Origin: Streptomyces sp. P3
GTDB lineage: Bacteria; Actinomycetota; Actinomycetes; Streptomycetales; Streptomycetaceae
Assembly (NCBI RefSeq): GCF_003032475.1
Contig: NZ_CP028369.1
Location: 1,736,001-1,800,000, forward strand
DNA: 64,000 bases
Reading direction: 5' to 3'
Positions 17,137 to 25,893 of this stretch are shown one piece after another. The notes beneath the pieces are model-generated. The model was not told where the DNA came from and did not search any database. It saw nothing but the letters and a program-made list of their open reading frames with translations. Position 1 is the first letter of the stretch; each line of letters starts with the position of its first letter. The position numbers were made by a program, and so were the translations under genes.

Positions 17137-19722
17137 GTGCACGCGCAGGAGACCACGTTCAACGAACTCGTCCAGGGCGAGAAGCAGTATCAAGTGCCGC
17201 TCTATCAGCGCACCTACAGCTGGCAGCGGGATGAGCTGCGGCAACTCTGGGACGATGTCCAGGAGTTGGTCGAGGAGCACTTGGAAGGACGACCCACCGC
17301 GGCGCACTTCCTCGGTTCCGTGGTGCTGGCCCCCGGCCGGATCACTGCCGGCGGCATGCAGCGTTGGCTCGTTGTCGACGGCCAGCAGCGGCTCACCACC
17401 CTCATGCTGGCCTTCACGGCGTTGCGCGACCGCCACCGGGAACGCGGCGCGGAGCAGAAGGCCGAGCGCATCCACGACCTTGTGCTCGTAAATAAATACC
17501 GGAGCGGCGACGACCACTACCGGCTTCTGCCCACGCAAGCGGACCGCGACTCCTTCACCGCCTGTGTCGAGAGCTCACCCAGGGCGGGCGGCCCAGGCAA
17601 CGTGGGCGCTGCCTACCGGTTCTTCCTGGGCGCCCTCGCAGAAGGCGAGGAAAACGCCGGTGAGACGTGGACGGACGCGGTGGAGACCGTGCTGAGCGGT
17701 CTGCTGTCGATCGTGGAGATCACCGCGTCGGAGGGCGACAACGTCTACCGAATCTTCGAGTCGATCAACAACACCGGGGTCGGACTCAGCCAGAGCGACC
17801 TCCTGCGCAACTACCTCTTCATGTGTCTGCCGACCCGGGGCGAGTCCGTCTACCAGAATCTGTGGCTGCCCATGCAGGAACGGCTGGGCCCTGCCAACCT
17901 CGAACTCCTCGTCTGGCTCGACCTGGTGGTGGCCGGCAACAGCCGGGCCAAGCAGAGCGAGATCTACCGGGACCAGAAGAAACGCCTGGAGCCTCTGAGC
18001 TCCGACGAAGCGGCCCTGGAGGCGGAGATCGCCTCCCTGGCCCGCCGGGCGGAACGTCTGATGCGGATCCTGGAACCCGAGAGAGAGCCCGACCCGGAAC
18101 TGCGCGAAGTACTGGAGAGGCTCTCCCGGTGGGGCGGTCAGACCCACTACCCGCTGGCACTCCATCTGCTCGACCGCGTGGACGACGGGCAAGCCACACC
18201 GCACCAGGCCGCCCGGGCACTGGTGTACGCCGAGAGCTACATGGTGCGGCGCCTGTTCACCGGGCACTCCACCACGGGCAGCAACCGGGTGTTCATGGAG
18301 ATGGCCAAGGAGATGGAGAAGGACGAGGACCCGGCCGAGGCCGTAAGCCGCTTCCTCTCGAAGAGCAAGACGGGTGCCCGCGTCTGGCCCGACGACGACG
18401 CTGTCCGCGAGGCAATCCGTACCCGCCCGTTCTACAAGGCGGGCCGCAGCAACCAGCGGTTCCAGGTGCTGCGCAGGCTGGAGGAAAGTCACGGAGCCAG
18501 CGAACCGGTCGACTACGCCAAGGCGCACCTGACCGTCGAGCATGTGCTGCCGCAGAGACCCGCACACCAATGGCTGGACCTGCTGGCCGAGGAGACCGAG
18601 GACGGACAGGGCCCCGAGGAACTCCACGCCCTACTGGTCCACACCCTCGGCAATTTGACTCTCTCGGCCGACAACGCGAAGCTCTCCAACCATCCGTTCC
18701 GCCGCAAGCAGGAGATCCTGGACTTCAGTTCCCTGCGGATGAACCAGGAGATCGCGGGGCGGGAGCGCTGGGGCAAGGCGGAGATCCTCGATCGTGCCGC
18801 CGCCCTCGCCGACCGGGTGGTGCGGTTGTGGCCCGGCCCCGTCGCGGGCACGGTCCCGGTGGACGACGAGTGGTCCGGCTGGAAAGAGCTGCGGGCCGCG
18901 CTTCTCGCCATGCCGGCCGGGACGTGGACGACGTACGGCGATGTCGCGGCGCTCATCGGCACCCACGCCGTCGCGGTCGGCCAGCATCTGGCATCCAAGG
19001 TGGGCCTGCACGGCGCCTACCGAGTGCTGACAGCAGACGGCCGCGTCGCGGCGGGCTTCAGGTGGCCGGACGGCCAGGACCTCGGTGATGTACGAACCCG
19101 TCTGGAGGCCGAGGGAGTTTCCTTCGACGCCCCGGGCCGAGCCCGCCGATCCCACCGCCTGACCACCTCCGACCTGGCGGCCCTGCTGGGCAAGGACGTC
19201 TCCGATGAGGCCGAGCCGACACCGCAGGCCGACGGAGATGAGCAGCTGTCGGCTGCCGGCCGGTTCGAAACGCAGCTGCGCGACAACCAGACCGAAGAGA
19301 CCGTCGACGGCGTCATGAACGCCCTGCGCTTCTGGGAGCAGCAGGGCGGTCATCTCGCCTACGGCCGAGCGAGCGAGACCAGTTGCTTCCCCACAGTGCG
19401 CTTCGGCAACGCCCCCGCTTCCCGAGAGCTGTGGCCCCTGGCTCTCTACCCGGTCTCCGGCACCGTCGAGGTCGTGTTCCAGTATCTGAAGAAGCGGCCC
19501 CCGTTCGATGACGAGCCGCTGCGGCGCGAGTTGATGAACCGCCTGAACGGGATCGATGGCATCGACCTGGCCGAGGCGAAACTGGACCTTCGCCCGTCCT
19601 TCGCGGTGGAGGTCTTCGCCGCGCACAGCGAGGAGATCTGCGCGGTGCTGGAGTGGTTCGCGCATACAGCGGCCCTGGCAGAGGCCCGCCGTATGGTGGA
19701 CGAGAACCCGGGCACTCCCTGA
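17137..19722 (+). CDS. GmrSD-type (DUF262/DUF1524) restriction enzyme fused to an alkyltransferase-like domain
   Basis: The protein has 861 residues from GTG 17137 with GGGGGGAAAG upstream. Residues 1-250 are the DUF262 GmrS NTPase: QVPLYQRTYSWQRDEL and the DGQQRLTTL signature near residue 82. The DUF1524 HNH-like GmrD nuclease follows, with LTVEHVLPQ near 468 and TLGNLTL near 505. Residues about 593-650 resemble the DNA-binding part of O6-alkylguanine transferase (TWTTYGDVAALIG, then GAYRVLTADG), but the PCHR cysteine is absent, as in alkyltransferase-like (ATL) proteins. A final domain of about 170 residues is unassigned. GmrSD enzymes cut glucosylated or otherwise modified phage DNA; the ATL domain could add base-lesion or modification sensing. 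Confidence 0.87.
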   Translation: MHAQETTFNELVQGEKQYQVPLYQRTYSWQRDELRQLWDDVQELVEEHLEGRPTAAHFLGSVVLAPGRITAGGMQRWLVVDGQQRLTTLMLAFTALRDRHRERGAEQKAERIHDLVLVNKYRSGDDHYRLLPTQADRDSFTACVESSPRAGGPGNVGAAYRFFLGALAEGEENAGETWTDAVETVLSGLLSIVEITASEGDNVYRIFESINNTGVGLSQSDLLRNYLFMCLPTRGESVYQNLWLPMQERLGPANLELLVWLDLVVAGNSRAKQSEIYRDQKKRLEPLSSDEAALEAEIASLARRAERLMRILEPEREPDPELREVLERLSRWGGQTHYPLALHLLDRVDDGQATPHQAARALVYAESYMVRRLFTGHSTTGSNRVFMEMAKEMEKDEDPAEAVSRFLSKSKTGARVWPDDDAVREAIRTRPFYKAGRSNQRFQVLRRLEESHGASEPVDYAKAHLTVEHVLPQRPAHQWLDLLAEETEDGQGPEELHALLVHTLGNLTLSADNAKLSNHPFRRKQEILDFSSLRMNQEIAGRERWGKAEILDRAAALADRVVRLWPGPVAGTVPVDDEWSGWKELRAALLAMPAGTWTTYGDVAALIGTHAVAVGQHLASKVGLHGAYRVLTADGRVAAGFRWPDGQDLGDVRTRLEAEGVSFDAPGRARRSHRLTTSDLAALLGKDVSDEAEPTPQADGDEQLSAAGRFETQLRDNQTEETVDGVMNALRFWEQQGGHLAYGRASETSCFPTVRFGNAPASRELWPLALYPVSGTVEVVFQYLKKRPPFDDEPLRRELMNRLNGIDGIDLAEAKLDLRPSFAVEVFAAHSEEICAVLEWFAHTAALAEARRMVDENPGTP

Positions 19723-19799
19723 CGCCCTCCGTGCCCCCGTTATGTTCTTCGCGGTCCTGCAAGAGGGCCGCTGGCCTCCGGGCCCGGCATGACTGTGTC

Positions 19800-19997
19800 C
19801 CCCTGTCGAACGGATGACCTGGGGGGTGGTGTCACCGGGCTCGGGAGGTGCCGTCGGAGACGCTGATGAGAGGTCCGGCCACCGCCCGGTCCGGCGCAAT
19901 GCCGGACAGCTCGCGGGCGGCAGGTCTGCATAACGTGGATGCGCGCGCACGACACCACTGCCGAGGCCGGCACGCTCAACACCCTGGAAAGGGCGCG
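19800..19997 (+). ncRNA. Candidate bridge RNA in IS110 left end
   Basis: The noncoding left end of an IS110-group element is where bridge RNA, which pairs with target and donor DNA, is encoded. This stretch has no convincing open frame but contains a perfect hairpin, GTCCGGC (19889-19895) with GCCGGAC (19901-19907) around GCAAT, and other GC-rich self-complementary segments. Assignment rests on family knowledge and position; loops were not matched to a target. Confidence 0.45.
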
Positions 19998-21215
19998 ATG
20001 TTCGACACCGAAGACGTGGGCGTGTTCCTCGGCCTGGACGTCGGAAAGAGTGCTCACCACGGCCACGGGCTCACCCCGGCCGGGAAGAAGGTCCTCGACA
20101 AGCAGCTGCCCAACAGCGAGCCGAAACTGCGGGCCGTCTTCGACAAACTCAAGGCCAAGTTCGGCACCGTCCTGGTGATCGTGGACCAGCCCGCCTCCAT
20201 CGGCGCCCTCCCGCTCACGGTCGCCCGGGACACCGGCTGCAAGGTCGCCTACCTGCCCGGACTCGCGATGCGGCGGATCGCCGACCTGTATCCGGGCGAG
20301 GCCAAGACCGACGCGAAGGACGCAGCCGTGATCGCGGACGCCGCCCGCACCATGCCGCACACCCTGCGCTCGCTGGAGCTCACCGACGAGATCACCGCCG
20401 AACTCACGGTTCTCGTCGGCTTCGACCAGGACCTCGCGGCCGAGGCCACCCGCACCTCCAACCGCATACGCGGCCTGCTCACCCAGTTCCACCCGTCGCT
20501 GGAGCGCGTCCTGGGCCCCCGCCTCGACCACCAGGCCGTCACCTGGCTGCTGGAGCGCTACGGCTCCCCGGCCGCACTGCGCAAAGCCGGCCGCCGCAGG
20601 CTCGTCGAGCTCATCCGGCCCAAGGCCCCACGCATGGCCCAGCGGCTGATCGACGATGTCTTCGAAGCGTTGGACGAGCAGACCGTCGTGGTCCCGGGCA
20701 CCGGCACCCTCGACATCGTCGTGCCCTCCCTGGCCCGCTCGCTCGCCGCTGTCCACGAACAGCGCCGGGCCCTGGAAGCCCAGATCAACGCCCTGCTGGA
20801 GGCCCACCCTCTTTCCCCGGTCCTGACGTCGATGCCCGGCGTCGGCGTCAGGACCGCCGCCGTCCTGCTGGTCACCGTCGGCGACGGCACCAGCTTCCCC
20901 ACCGCCGCCCACCTCGCCTCCTACGCCGGCCTCGCCCCGACAACGAAGTCGTCCGGCACCTCGATCCACGGCGAACACGCACCCCGAGGCGGCAACCGCC
21001 AGCTCAAACGCGCCATGTTCCTGTCCGCCTTCGCCTGCATGAACGCCGACCCCGCCTCCCGCACCTACTACGACAAGCAACGCAACCGCGGCAAGACCCA
21101 CACCCAGGCCCTCCTCCGCCTCGCCCGCCAACGCATCAGCGTCCTGTTCGCCATGCTCCGCGACGGCACCTTCTACGAATCCCGCACACCCGCGGACGTC
21201 GAGCTCGCCGCATGA
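19998..21215 (+). CDS. IS110-family transposase (DEDD recombinase)
   Basis: The start is ATG 19998 with GGAAAGG upstream; the product is 405 residues. The N-terminal RuvC-like DEDD domain shows GLDVGKSAHH, VDQPASIG and KTDAKDAAVIAD. The C-terminal transposase_20 part has SMPGVGVRTAAVLL, then YAGLAPTTKSSGTSIHGEHA with the candidate catalytic serine, and RGGNRQLKRAMFLSAFAC. The gene looks intact. This family excises and inserts by a circular intermediate guided by bridge RNA. Confidence 0.93.
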   Translation: MFDTEDVGVFLGLDVGKSAHHGHGLTPAGKKVLDKQLPNSEPKLRAVFDKLKAKFGTVLVIVDQPASIGALPLTVARDTGCKVAYLPGLAMRRIADLYPGEAKTDAKDAAVIADAARTMPHTLRSLELTDEITAELTVLVGFDQDLAAEATRTSNRIRGLLTQFHPSLERVLGPRLDHQAVTWLLERYGSPAALRKAGRRRLVELIRPKAPRMAQRLIDDVFEALDEQTVVVPGTGTLDIVVPSLARSLAAVHEQRRALEAQINALLEAHPLSPVLTSMPGVGVRTAAVLLVTVGDGTSFPTAAHLASYAGLAPTTKSSGTSIHGEHAPRGGNRQLKRAMFLSAFACMNADPASRTYYDKQRNRGKTHTQALLRLARQRISVLFAMLRDGTFYESRTPADVELAA

Positions 21216-21311
21216 CCCCAGCAAGACCGAATCACCCCAAAACCGACAGGGGCGCCTTGACGAAGGACATAGAGGCACCCCCCCCCCAGTGGAGTGGGGG
21301 GCTACGGCACT

Positions 21312-21348
21312 CTGCTGGCCCCACGCACGTCACACATGGGGCCAGCAG
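21312..21348 (-). terminator. Terminator of the RelE-UvrD gene
   Basis: Perfect 12-bp arms, CTGCTGGCCCCA (21312-21323) and TGGGGCCAGCAG (21337-21348), with a 13-nt loop. It lies 26 bases beyond the stop of the minus-strand helicase gene and marks the 3' end of the long DISARM-side transcription unit. Confidence 0.7.
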
Positions 21349-21373
21349 TCATGGCTTGCGGGACCTATGAACA

Positions 21374-23521
21374 CTACGGACGCGGGTTGACGACCGGCGC
21401 TAGGAATGGGCTCGGCGTCCCGTGCCAGGACACCCGCAGCGCCTCGCGCGCCCGCGTGCACGCCACGAATAGCAGGTTCAACTCGCCGTTCAGGTCCTCC
21501 TGGTGCTGCTGGGCGTCGACCTCGACCGCGGTGACGGCCGACTTCATCGGCACGGTGCCGTCATTCACCCCGGCGACGGCGACGCAGCGGAACTCCAGCC
21601 CCTTCATCCGGTGCATGGTGCCGATCCGGACACCGGCGCCACCGCGCCCGGCGCCGAGCACGCATGCGGCGAGGCCGACCTGCTCCAGAGCTTGGGCGAT
21701 GTCCCGCCCTAGCTGAACGTAGCGCACCGCCACCCCGATGTCCTCGGCCTGCACCCCTGCGCCGGTCCAGTCCCGCACACGGGCCACCAGCGCCTGGATT
21801 TCCTCAGGCTTCGTGGCATACCCGGCCGTCTCCGGTCGCTCTCCGTGCATGGTGGAGCGATACCCCGCCAGCGTCTCGTTCCCGCCGTCCATGTCGTCCG
21901 GCTCCTCACCGGTGAGCAGCGAGGCGGACCAGGCCAGGATCTCCTGTGTGGTGCGGTAGTTGATTCGGAGTCGGTGCGAGCGGCCGACGACCTGGATGCC
22001 GAGCGAGCGCAGCGACACCCGGTTCCCGTAGATCCGCTGGTAGGTGTCCCCGGCGAGAAACAGATCGTCCTGACCGGGAGCAACTAGGGCCCGCAGGAAC
22101 CGCCACTGCGCGGGCGGGTCTTGCGCCTCGTCGATCACGACATGGTGGTACGGCCGCTGTTCCCGGCCGTCCAGGACACGTGCCGCCTCCGCACACACCT
22201 GAAGGAACGTCCACTCGCCCGCCTGGCGCAACTGCTCCTCGAAAGCGGAGACGGCCCGCCACACCTGAAGGCGTTTCAGCGGTGGGAGCGCGGTGCCGCG
22301 GCCGGTGCGCGGCGCCTTCAGGTACTCCTCCGGTTCGGTCAGGGCCTGGGCGAGGACGATCTGACGCCACTCCTGGTCGAGGAAGACGTCCGTGAAGTCG
22401 ATCCCCAGCCGCTGCGCGATGCTCGTCCAGCGGGCGGTGATCTCCTTCTGGTCGAAGACCAGTTTCAGCGGGGCGCCTCCGCGCTCCGCCCGCACGATCT
22501 CGTTGGCCAGGGCGTCGACGTTGACCACCCGGATCCTCGCCCGGACTTCCTCTTCCTCGACCAGCAGCGTCAGACAGCGCTCCAGTTCGGCCGCGAGATC
22601 CCTGGTGAAAGTGGTGAGCAGAACGCACCCGTCGGGGGCGCCCTCGGGTAGTTGCCGGGCCAGGTGGTACGCCCGGTGCAGGGCGACCACCGTCTTCCCC
22701 GTGCCCGGCCCGCCGGTGACGCGGGCCGGCCCGGCGTAGCCCTCGTGGTACGCCACTCGGTACTGGCTGGGGTGCAGGAAGACCCGCCAGGCGTCGAACG
22801 GCCGCTCCAGGATTCCCTGCAGCTCGACGGGGCCCGACACGAGCGCGACCCGGCCACGGGAACGGGCCATCGCGGTGCCCAGCTCGTCACCGTCGTCGGC
22901 CGCGGGGGTCCGCGCGGCGGTCCGGGCGTACGCCTGCACCAGTTCCCGGTCGATCGCCTCGGGCTTCATGCCGGTCGCGAGCCCCAGCAGTACGTCGTAC
23001 TGATGCTCCGGCAGCACCTTGTGCAGTGCCTCCAGATGATCCTCGTCCGGGATCAGCCGGATGATCGGCAGAATCTCCTCGTCCACACCGAGACTGCGCA
23101 GCACCTTGTCCGGGTAGTCGGAGGCGGGGAACAGACGGGTCGGTTCCTCGGCGGCCAGCGCACGCAGCCCCGCCGTGGCCCGTTCCAGGGCCACGTCGTT
23201 GCGTATCTCGATGCCTTGCGTCGCCTCGTTCACCGACGCGCGGTGCTTGGCGGCCCAGTCGTTGGCCTTGTCATGGGGAAGGACCTTGAGCAGCAGATAA
23301 CTGTCGCCCGACTCGCCCTTGAGGACGACGCCGCGCCAGAAGCCCGTAATGCGGATGGTCCGAAGCCGTGGATCTTTCTGGTGAGTCAGCTTCTCCAGGT
23401 GTAGCCCAGTGTGCGTGGCTGTCGCGAACTTCTCGAACACCTCGAAGACCCGCTTCTGGACCGGTTTCTCCAACGCCGCGAACTCCAACAGGAAGTCCCG
23501 GTGCATCCCCAGCGTCGCCAT
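21374..23521 (-). CDS. UvrD/Rep-like helicase with N-terminal RelE-like domain
   Basis: ATG 23521 has GGAGGGG ten or so bases upstream; the product is 715 residues. Residues 1-100 resemble a RelE/ParE fold (LHLEKLTH, RTIRITGFWRGVVL, LLLKVLPHDKANDWAAKH). The superfamily 1 helicase follows: Walker A TGGPGTGKTVVAL near 266, DEAQDPP near 460, NYRTTQEI near 520, and GTMHRMKGLEF with a late VACTRARE. UvrD-like helicases with a RelE-like N-terminus are known in actinomycetes. It is the last gene of the minus-strand run that includes drmA, drmB and drmC, so it may be a DISARM accessory or, with the upstream nuclease-like gene, a separate defence pair. Confidence 0.85.
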   Translation of the reverse strand: MATLGMHRDFLLEFAALEKPVQKRVFEVFEKFATATHTGLHLEKLTHQKDPRLRTIRITGFWRGVVLKGESGDSYLLLKVLPHDKANDWAAKHRASVNEATQGIEIRNDVALERATAGLRALAAEEPTRLFPASDYPDKVLRSLGVDEEILPIIRLIPDEDHLEALHKVLPEHQYDVLLGLATGMKPEAIDRELVQAYARTAARTPAADDGDELGTAMARSRGRVALVSGPVELQGILERPFDAWRVFLHPSQYRVAYHEGYAGPARVTGGPGTGKTVVALHRAYHLARQLPEGAPDGCVLLTTFTRDLAAELERCLTLLVEEEEVRARIRVVNVDALANEIVRAERGGAPLKLVFDQKEITARWTSIAQRLGIDFTDVFLDQEWRQIVLAQALTEPEEYLKAPRTGRGTALPPLKRLQVWRAVSAFEEQLRQAGEWTFLQVCAEAARVLDGREQRPYHHVVIDEAQDPPAQWRFLRALVAPGQDDLFLAGDTYQRIYGNRVSLRSLGIQVVGRSHRLRINYRTTQEILAWSASLLTGEEPDDMDGGNETLAGYRSTMHGERPETAGYATKPEEIQALVARVRDWTGAGVQAEDIGVAVRYVQLGRDIAQALEQVGLAACVLGAGRGGAGVRIGTMHRMKGLEFRCVAVAGVNDGTVPMKSAVTAVEVDAQQHQEDLNGELNLLFVACTRAREALRVSWHGTPSPFLAPVVNPRP

Positions 23522-23637
23522 CCCGCGCCCCTCCAGAAGAGTACGATCACCTTACTGACCGGCTCCGATTCGCGAGACCGGTCCGTACGTGCCAAGGCAG
23601 CCGGATCGCCTCGATCGCCGTCCGTCTGCGGCGCGGG

Positions 23638-24990
23638 TCAGTTGACTCGGCGGTTGCCGGGTGGAACCTCACTCCGATGCATCCCCACGACGACGGAGCC
23701 CGGCCCGCTGGCGGACAGGCTCTCGCGTATCAGGTCGATGACGTAGTCCCAGCCGGTGCCGCGCGTGCCGATCCATCCGTCCCTGAGCAGCGTGGTGAAG
23801 GTGGTGTTGTTCAGGTACCGGGGAACCGACTCCTCGACGATGCGTGTCCCGCCGGACGGCCCGTCGGCTTCGGGGCGTTGAAGCAGTTCCTGGAAGTGCT
23901 CCCGCGTCAGATACATGCCGGGGATGAGAGCGGCGGAGTTCATCATGAAGGGCGTGGTTCGGCACAGTTTGACCATGCTGGGCGTGGGGACCAGGCGTGG
24001 ATCCCCCAGCGTCGTCGGCCCCTCCTGGCTGGTCCGAGCCCACTCGTCCTCGGCCTTGCACTCGTCGTCGACGGTCTCCATCCGCTTCAACTCCCGCTCG
24101 CCGGTGGCGTCGTGCCAGTACACCCAGCCGGGCCCGCTCTGACGCATCCGCTTGTACTGGACCATGGCCACGCTTCGGGCGTGCTCGTTCACGTAGATCA
24201 TGTCGACGCCCATGACGGTCTCGGCGTTCGTGCGGTTGGCGTTGTACACGAACAGCCGATGGTGGGATTCGGAGCTGCGGCGATAGATCCGCCAGCCGAC
24301 CTGCACGGCGTCTTCGCCCTCCATGCCAGGGAAGCGCAGGTAGTCGTGGACGATCTGCTGGTCCTCGATCTGCCGGAGGTCGGGCATCCCTTCGATGAAG
24401 GGGACGGATCGGGAGCGAGGATCGTCCCCGCTGAGCGGCTGCTGCCACGCTTCGAGTGGATCGCGGTCCGCGCCGAACGTCTCCATGACGGTGCCCATCG
24501 CGTCCTTCTCAAAGCTCCGCTGTTCTCCTTCGCGACCTGTAGGAGGATTGGCCCCCAGGCTGTTCTCCAGGCCATCCAGCGTCTCGTTCAGTTCCGGCCG
24601 CAGATGCCGGATGGCAGCGAGCAGGTTGTCGCCGGCCGCGGGAGACAAACGACCGTCGTCCTTGAGGAATCGGCGGCTGGCCCCCATCGCGCCCTCAAGG
24701 TCGACGAGCGGCAGCGGAACCCGGAGTGCGGTGAAGTCGCGGGCGAGCAGGGCGCGTTCGTAGGTACCCGACCGCCTGCCTGGGAAGACGCCGCCCACCC
24801 CGATGATCCTGCGCTGCTCATAGCGGGCGTGACGGTCCGTGAAAAAGGCGAGGCACCAGACGCGCGGCTTTCTCCAGTCTTTGTATGGATACGCGAAGGT
24901 CCGCTCACCGCGGGTCAGCCATGCCGGAGGCTTTTCGGGGAGCCGCTCCGTCATCAGCGCAGTGCTGTGCACCAGAGCGACGGCGACCAT
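23638..24990 (-). CDS. Putative Mrr-like nuclease of unknown family
   Basis: ATG 24990 has AGGAGGT six bases upstream, and the product is 450 residues. I do not recognise the family as a whole. One stretch near residues 265-285 (GVDMIYVNEHARSVAMVQYK) has the spacing of the Mrr-type PD-(D/E)xK motif, D-x(n)-QxK, which would make it a nuclease. The N-terminal half contains AFFTDRHARYEQRRIIGVG. It lies between drmC (122 bp upstream) and the RelE-UvrD helicase (116 bp downstream), all on the same strand. The nuclease call is a motif-level inference. Confidence 0.6.
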   Translation of the reverse strand: MVAVALVHSTALMTERLPEKPPAWLTRGERTFAYPYKDWRKPRVWCLAFFTDRHARYEQRRIIGVGGVFPGRRSGTYERALLARDFTALRVPLPLVDLEGAMGASRRFLKDDGRLSPAAGDNLLAAIRHLRPELNETLDGLENSLGANPPTGREGEQRSFEKDAMGTVMETFGADRDPLEAWQQPLSGDDPRSRSVPFIEGMPDLRQIEDQQIVHDYLRFPGMEGEDAVQVGWRIYRRSSESHHRLFVYNANRTNAETVMGVDMIYVNEHARSVAMVQYKRMRQSGPGWVYWHDATGERELKRMETVDDECKAEDEWARTSQEGPTTLGDPRLVPTPSMVKLCRTTPFMMNSAALIPGMYLTREHFQELLQRPEADGPSGGTRIVEESVPRYLNNTTFTTLLRDGWIGTRGTGWDYVIDLIRESLSASGPGSVVVGMHRSEVPPGNRRVN

Positions 24991-25112
24991 TTGTGACCTC
25001 CTGCATCATGTGAAACCGGAGGCTCAATTGTTGGCCAGGTTCCGGCCGTCAGGGCTAAGTGGCCGTCAACCGGCCATGCAAATGGCGATGATTCGACGGT
25101 GACGGGACTTCA

Positions 25113-25880
25113 TCAGGCACCTGGCCACCGCGCGAGAACCCCTCGGCGCTGCAACTCCCTTATGTGTTCCGCCATCCGTCCCGGCATGGGACCGCCGTTC
25201 AGCAGCACGCCCGCCTCGATGTTGCGCTCGGCGCCGGCCGCCGTGAGGTTGGCGCTGGAAAGAAAGAGGATCCGGTCGTCGGCCACCGCCAGCTTCGCGT
25301 GCAACCGGCTTCCGGGAGTGGGGCGTTGACCCGACGGCCAGTGCCAGAGCCGCAGGCCCGGTACGCGGGAGAAGGCATCGGCCGGCTCACGCCCGGAGAG
25401 TAGCCCGCCCGCGCCTTCCAGCGTCTCCACGACGATGTCCACTGTGACGCCCCGGGCCACAGCCTCGAACAGCGCTGCCGTCAGCGGTGCGTACGAGCGG
25501 GCCGAGTAGGTCACGGCGACGAGCCGGTGCTCTGCGGCGCCGACCACCTCCGTAAGCACCTGGGCGGTAGCGCGGCTGGGTGTCCCAGGCGTGGAAGGGC
25601 CGCTCCACACCGCACGGGCCTCGGTGTCCTCGCGCTGCCGGGTCCAGGCCGCCGCGTAACCCCGCAGATACGCCGCTGTCTCCGCCGAGGGAACGCCGTC
25701 CTCCGTCATCGACGCCAGCAACGCCGACACGGCTTCCAGCGCGGCCGGCGTCTGAAGCCTGCCGCGGATGTACGCAGGGGAGCGGCCCTGGGAGAGGAGC
25801 GTGGCCAGCGCCTTAGTCCGTGTGGGCCCGAGCGACGCGGCGGCCATCGCTGCCGCCGCCTCGAAGCGTCTGCGGCTCAC
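25113..25880 (-). CDS. drmC: DrmC, phospholipase D-like protein of DISARM
   Basis: GTG 25880, 13 bases after the drmB stop, opens a 255-residue frame. The C-terminal half carries one phospholipase D motif, RLHAKLAVADDRILFLSSAN (HxK...D...SAN) near residue 193, typical of DrmC. The N-terminal half is helical. DrmC is a core DISARM component, although it was reported as dispensable for defence in the Bacillus system. The position directly after drmA and drmB confirms the identity. Confidence 0.88.
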   Translation of the reverse strand: MSRRRFEAAAAMAAASLGPTRTKALATLLSQGRSPAYIRGRLQTPAALEAVSALLASMTEDGVPSAETAAYLRGYAAAWTRQREDTEARAVWSGPSTPGTPSRATAQVLTEVVGAAEHRLVAVTYSARSYAPLTAALFEAVARGVTVDIVVETLEGAGGLLSGREPADAFSRVPGLRLWHWPSGQRPTPGSRLHAKLAVADDRILFLSSANLTAAGAERNIEAGVLLNGGPMPGRMAEHIRELQRRGVLARWPGA

Positions 25881-25893
25881 CTGGTCGATCCGC

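Larger units (their letters stand above)
19795..21275 (+). mobile_element. IS110-family insertion element
   Basis: A transposase gene flanked by about 200 bp of structured left-end noncoding DNA and a short right end. IS110 elements usually lack long terminal inverted repeats; here only CCCCTGTC (19800-19807) and GACAGGGG (21245-21252) match in inverse orientation. Both ends are estimates to within some tens of bases. The element sits between the GmrSD gene and the terminator of the DISARM-side operon and does not interrupt a recognisable gene. Confidence 0.75.

Noticed and set aside
19740..21278. Minus-strand open frame spanning the IS110 element
   Set aside because: Antisense to an intact IS110 transposase; no ribosome site or motif.
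23368..24996. Plus-strand open frame of 542 codons opposite the putative nuclease gene
   Set aside because: Shadow of the minus-strand gene, which has a strong ribosome site and a coherent sequence; the plus frame has neither.
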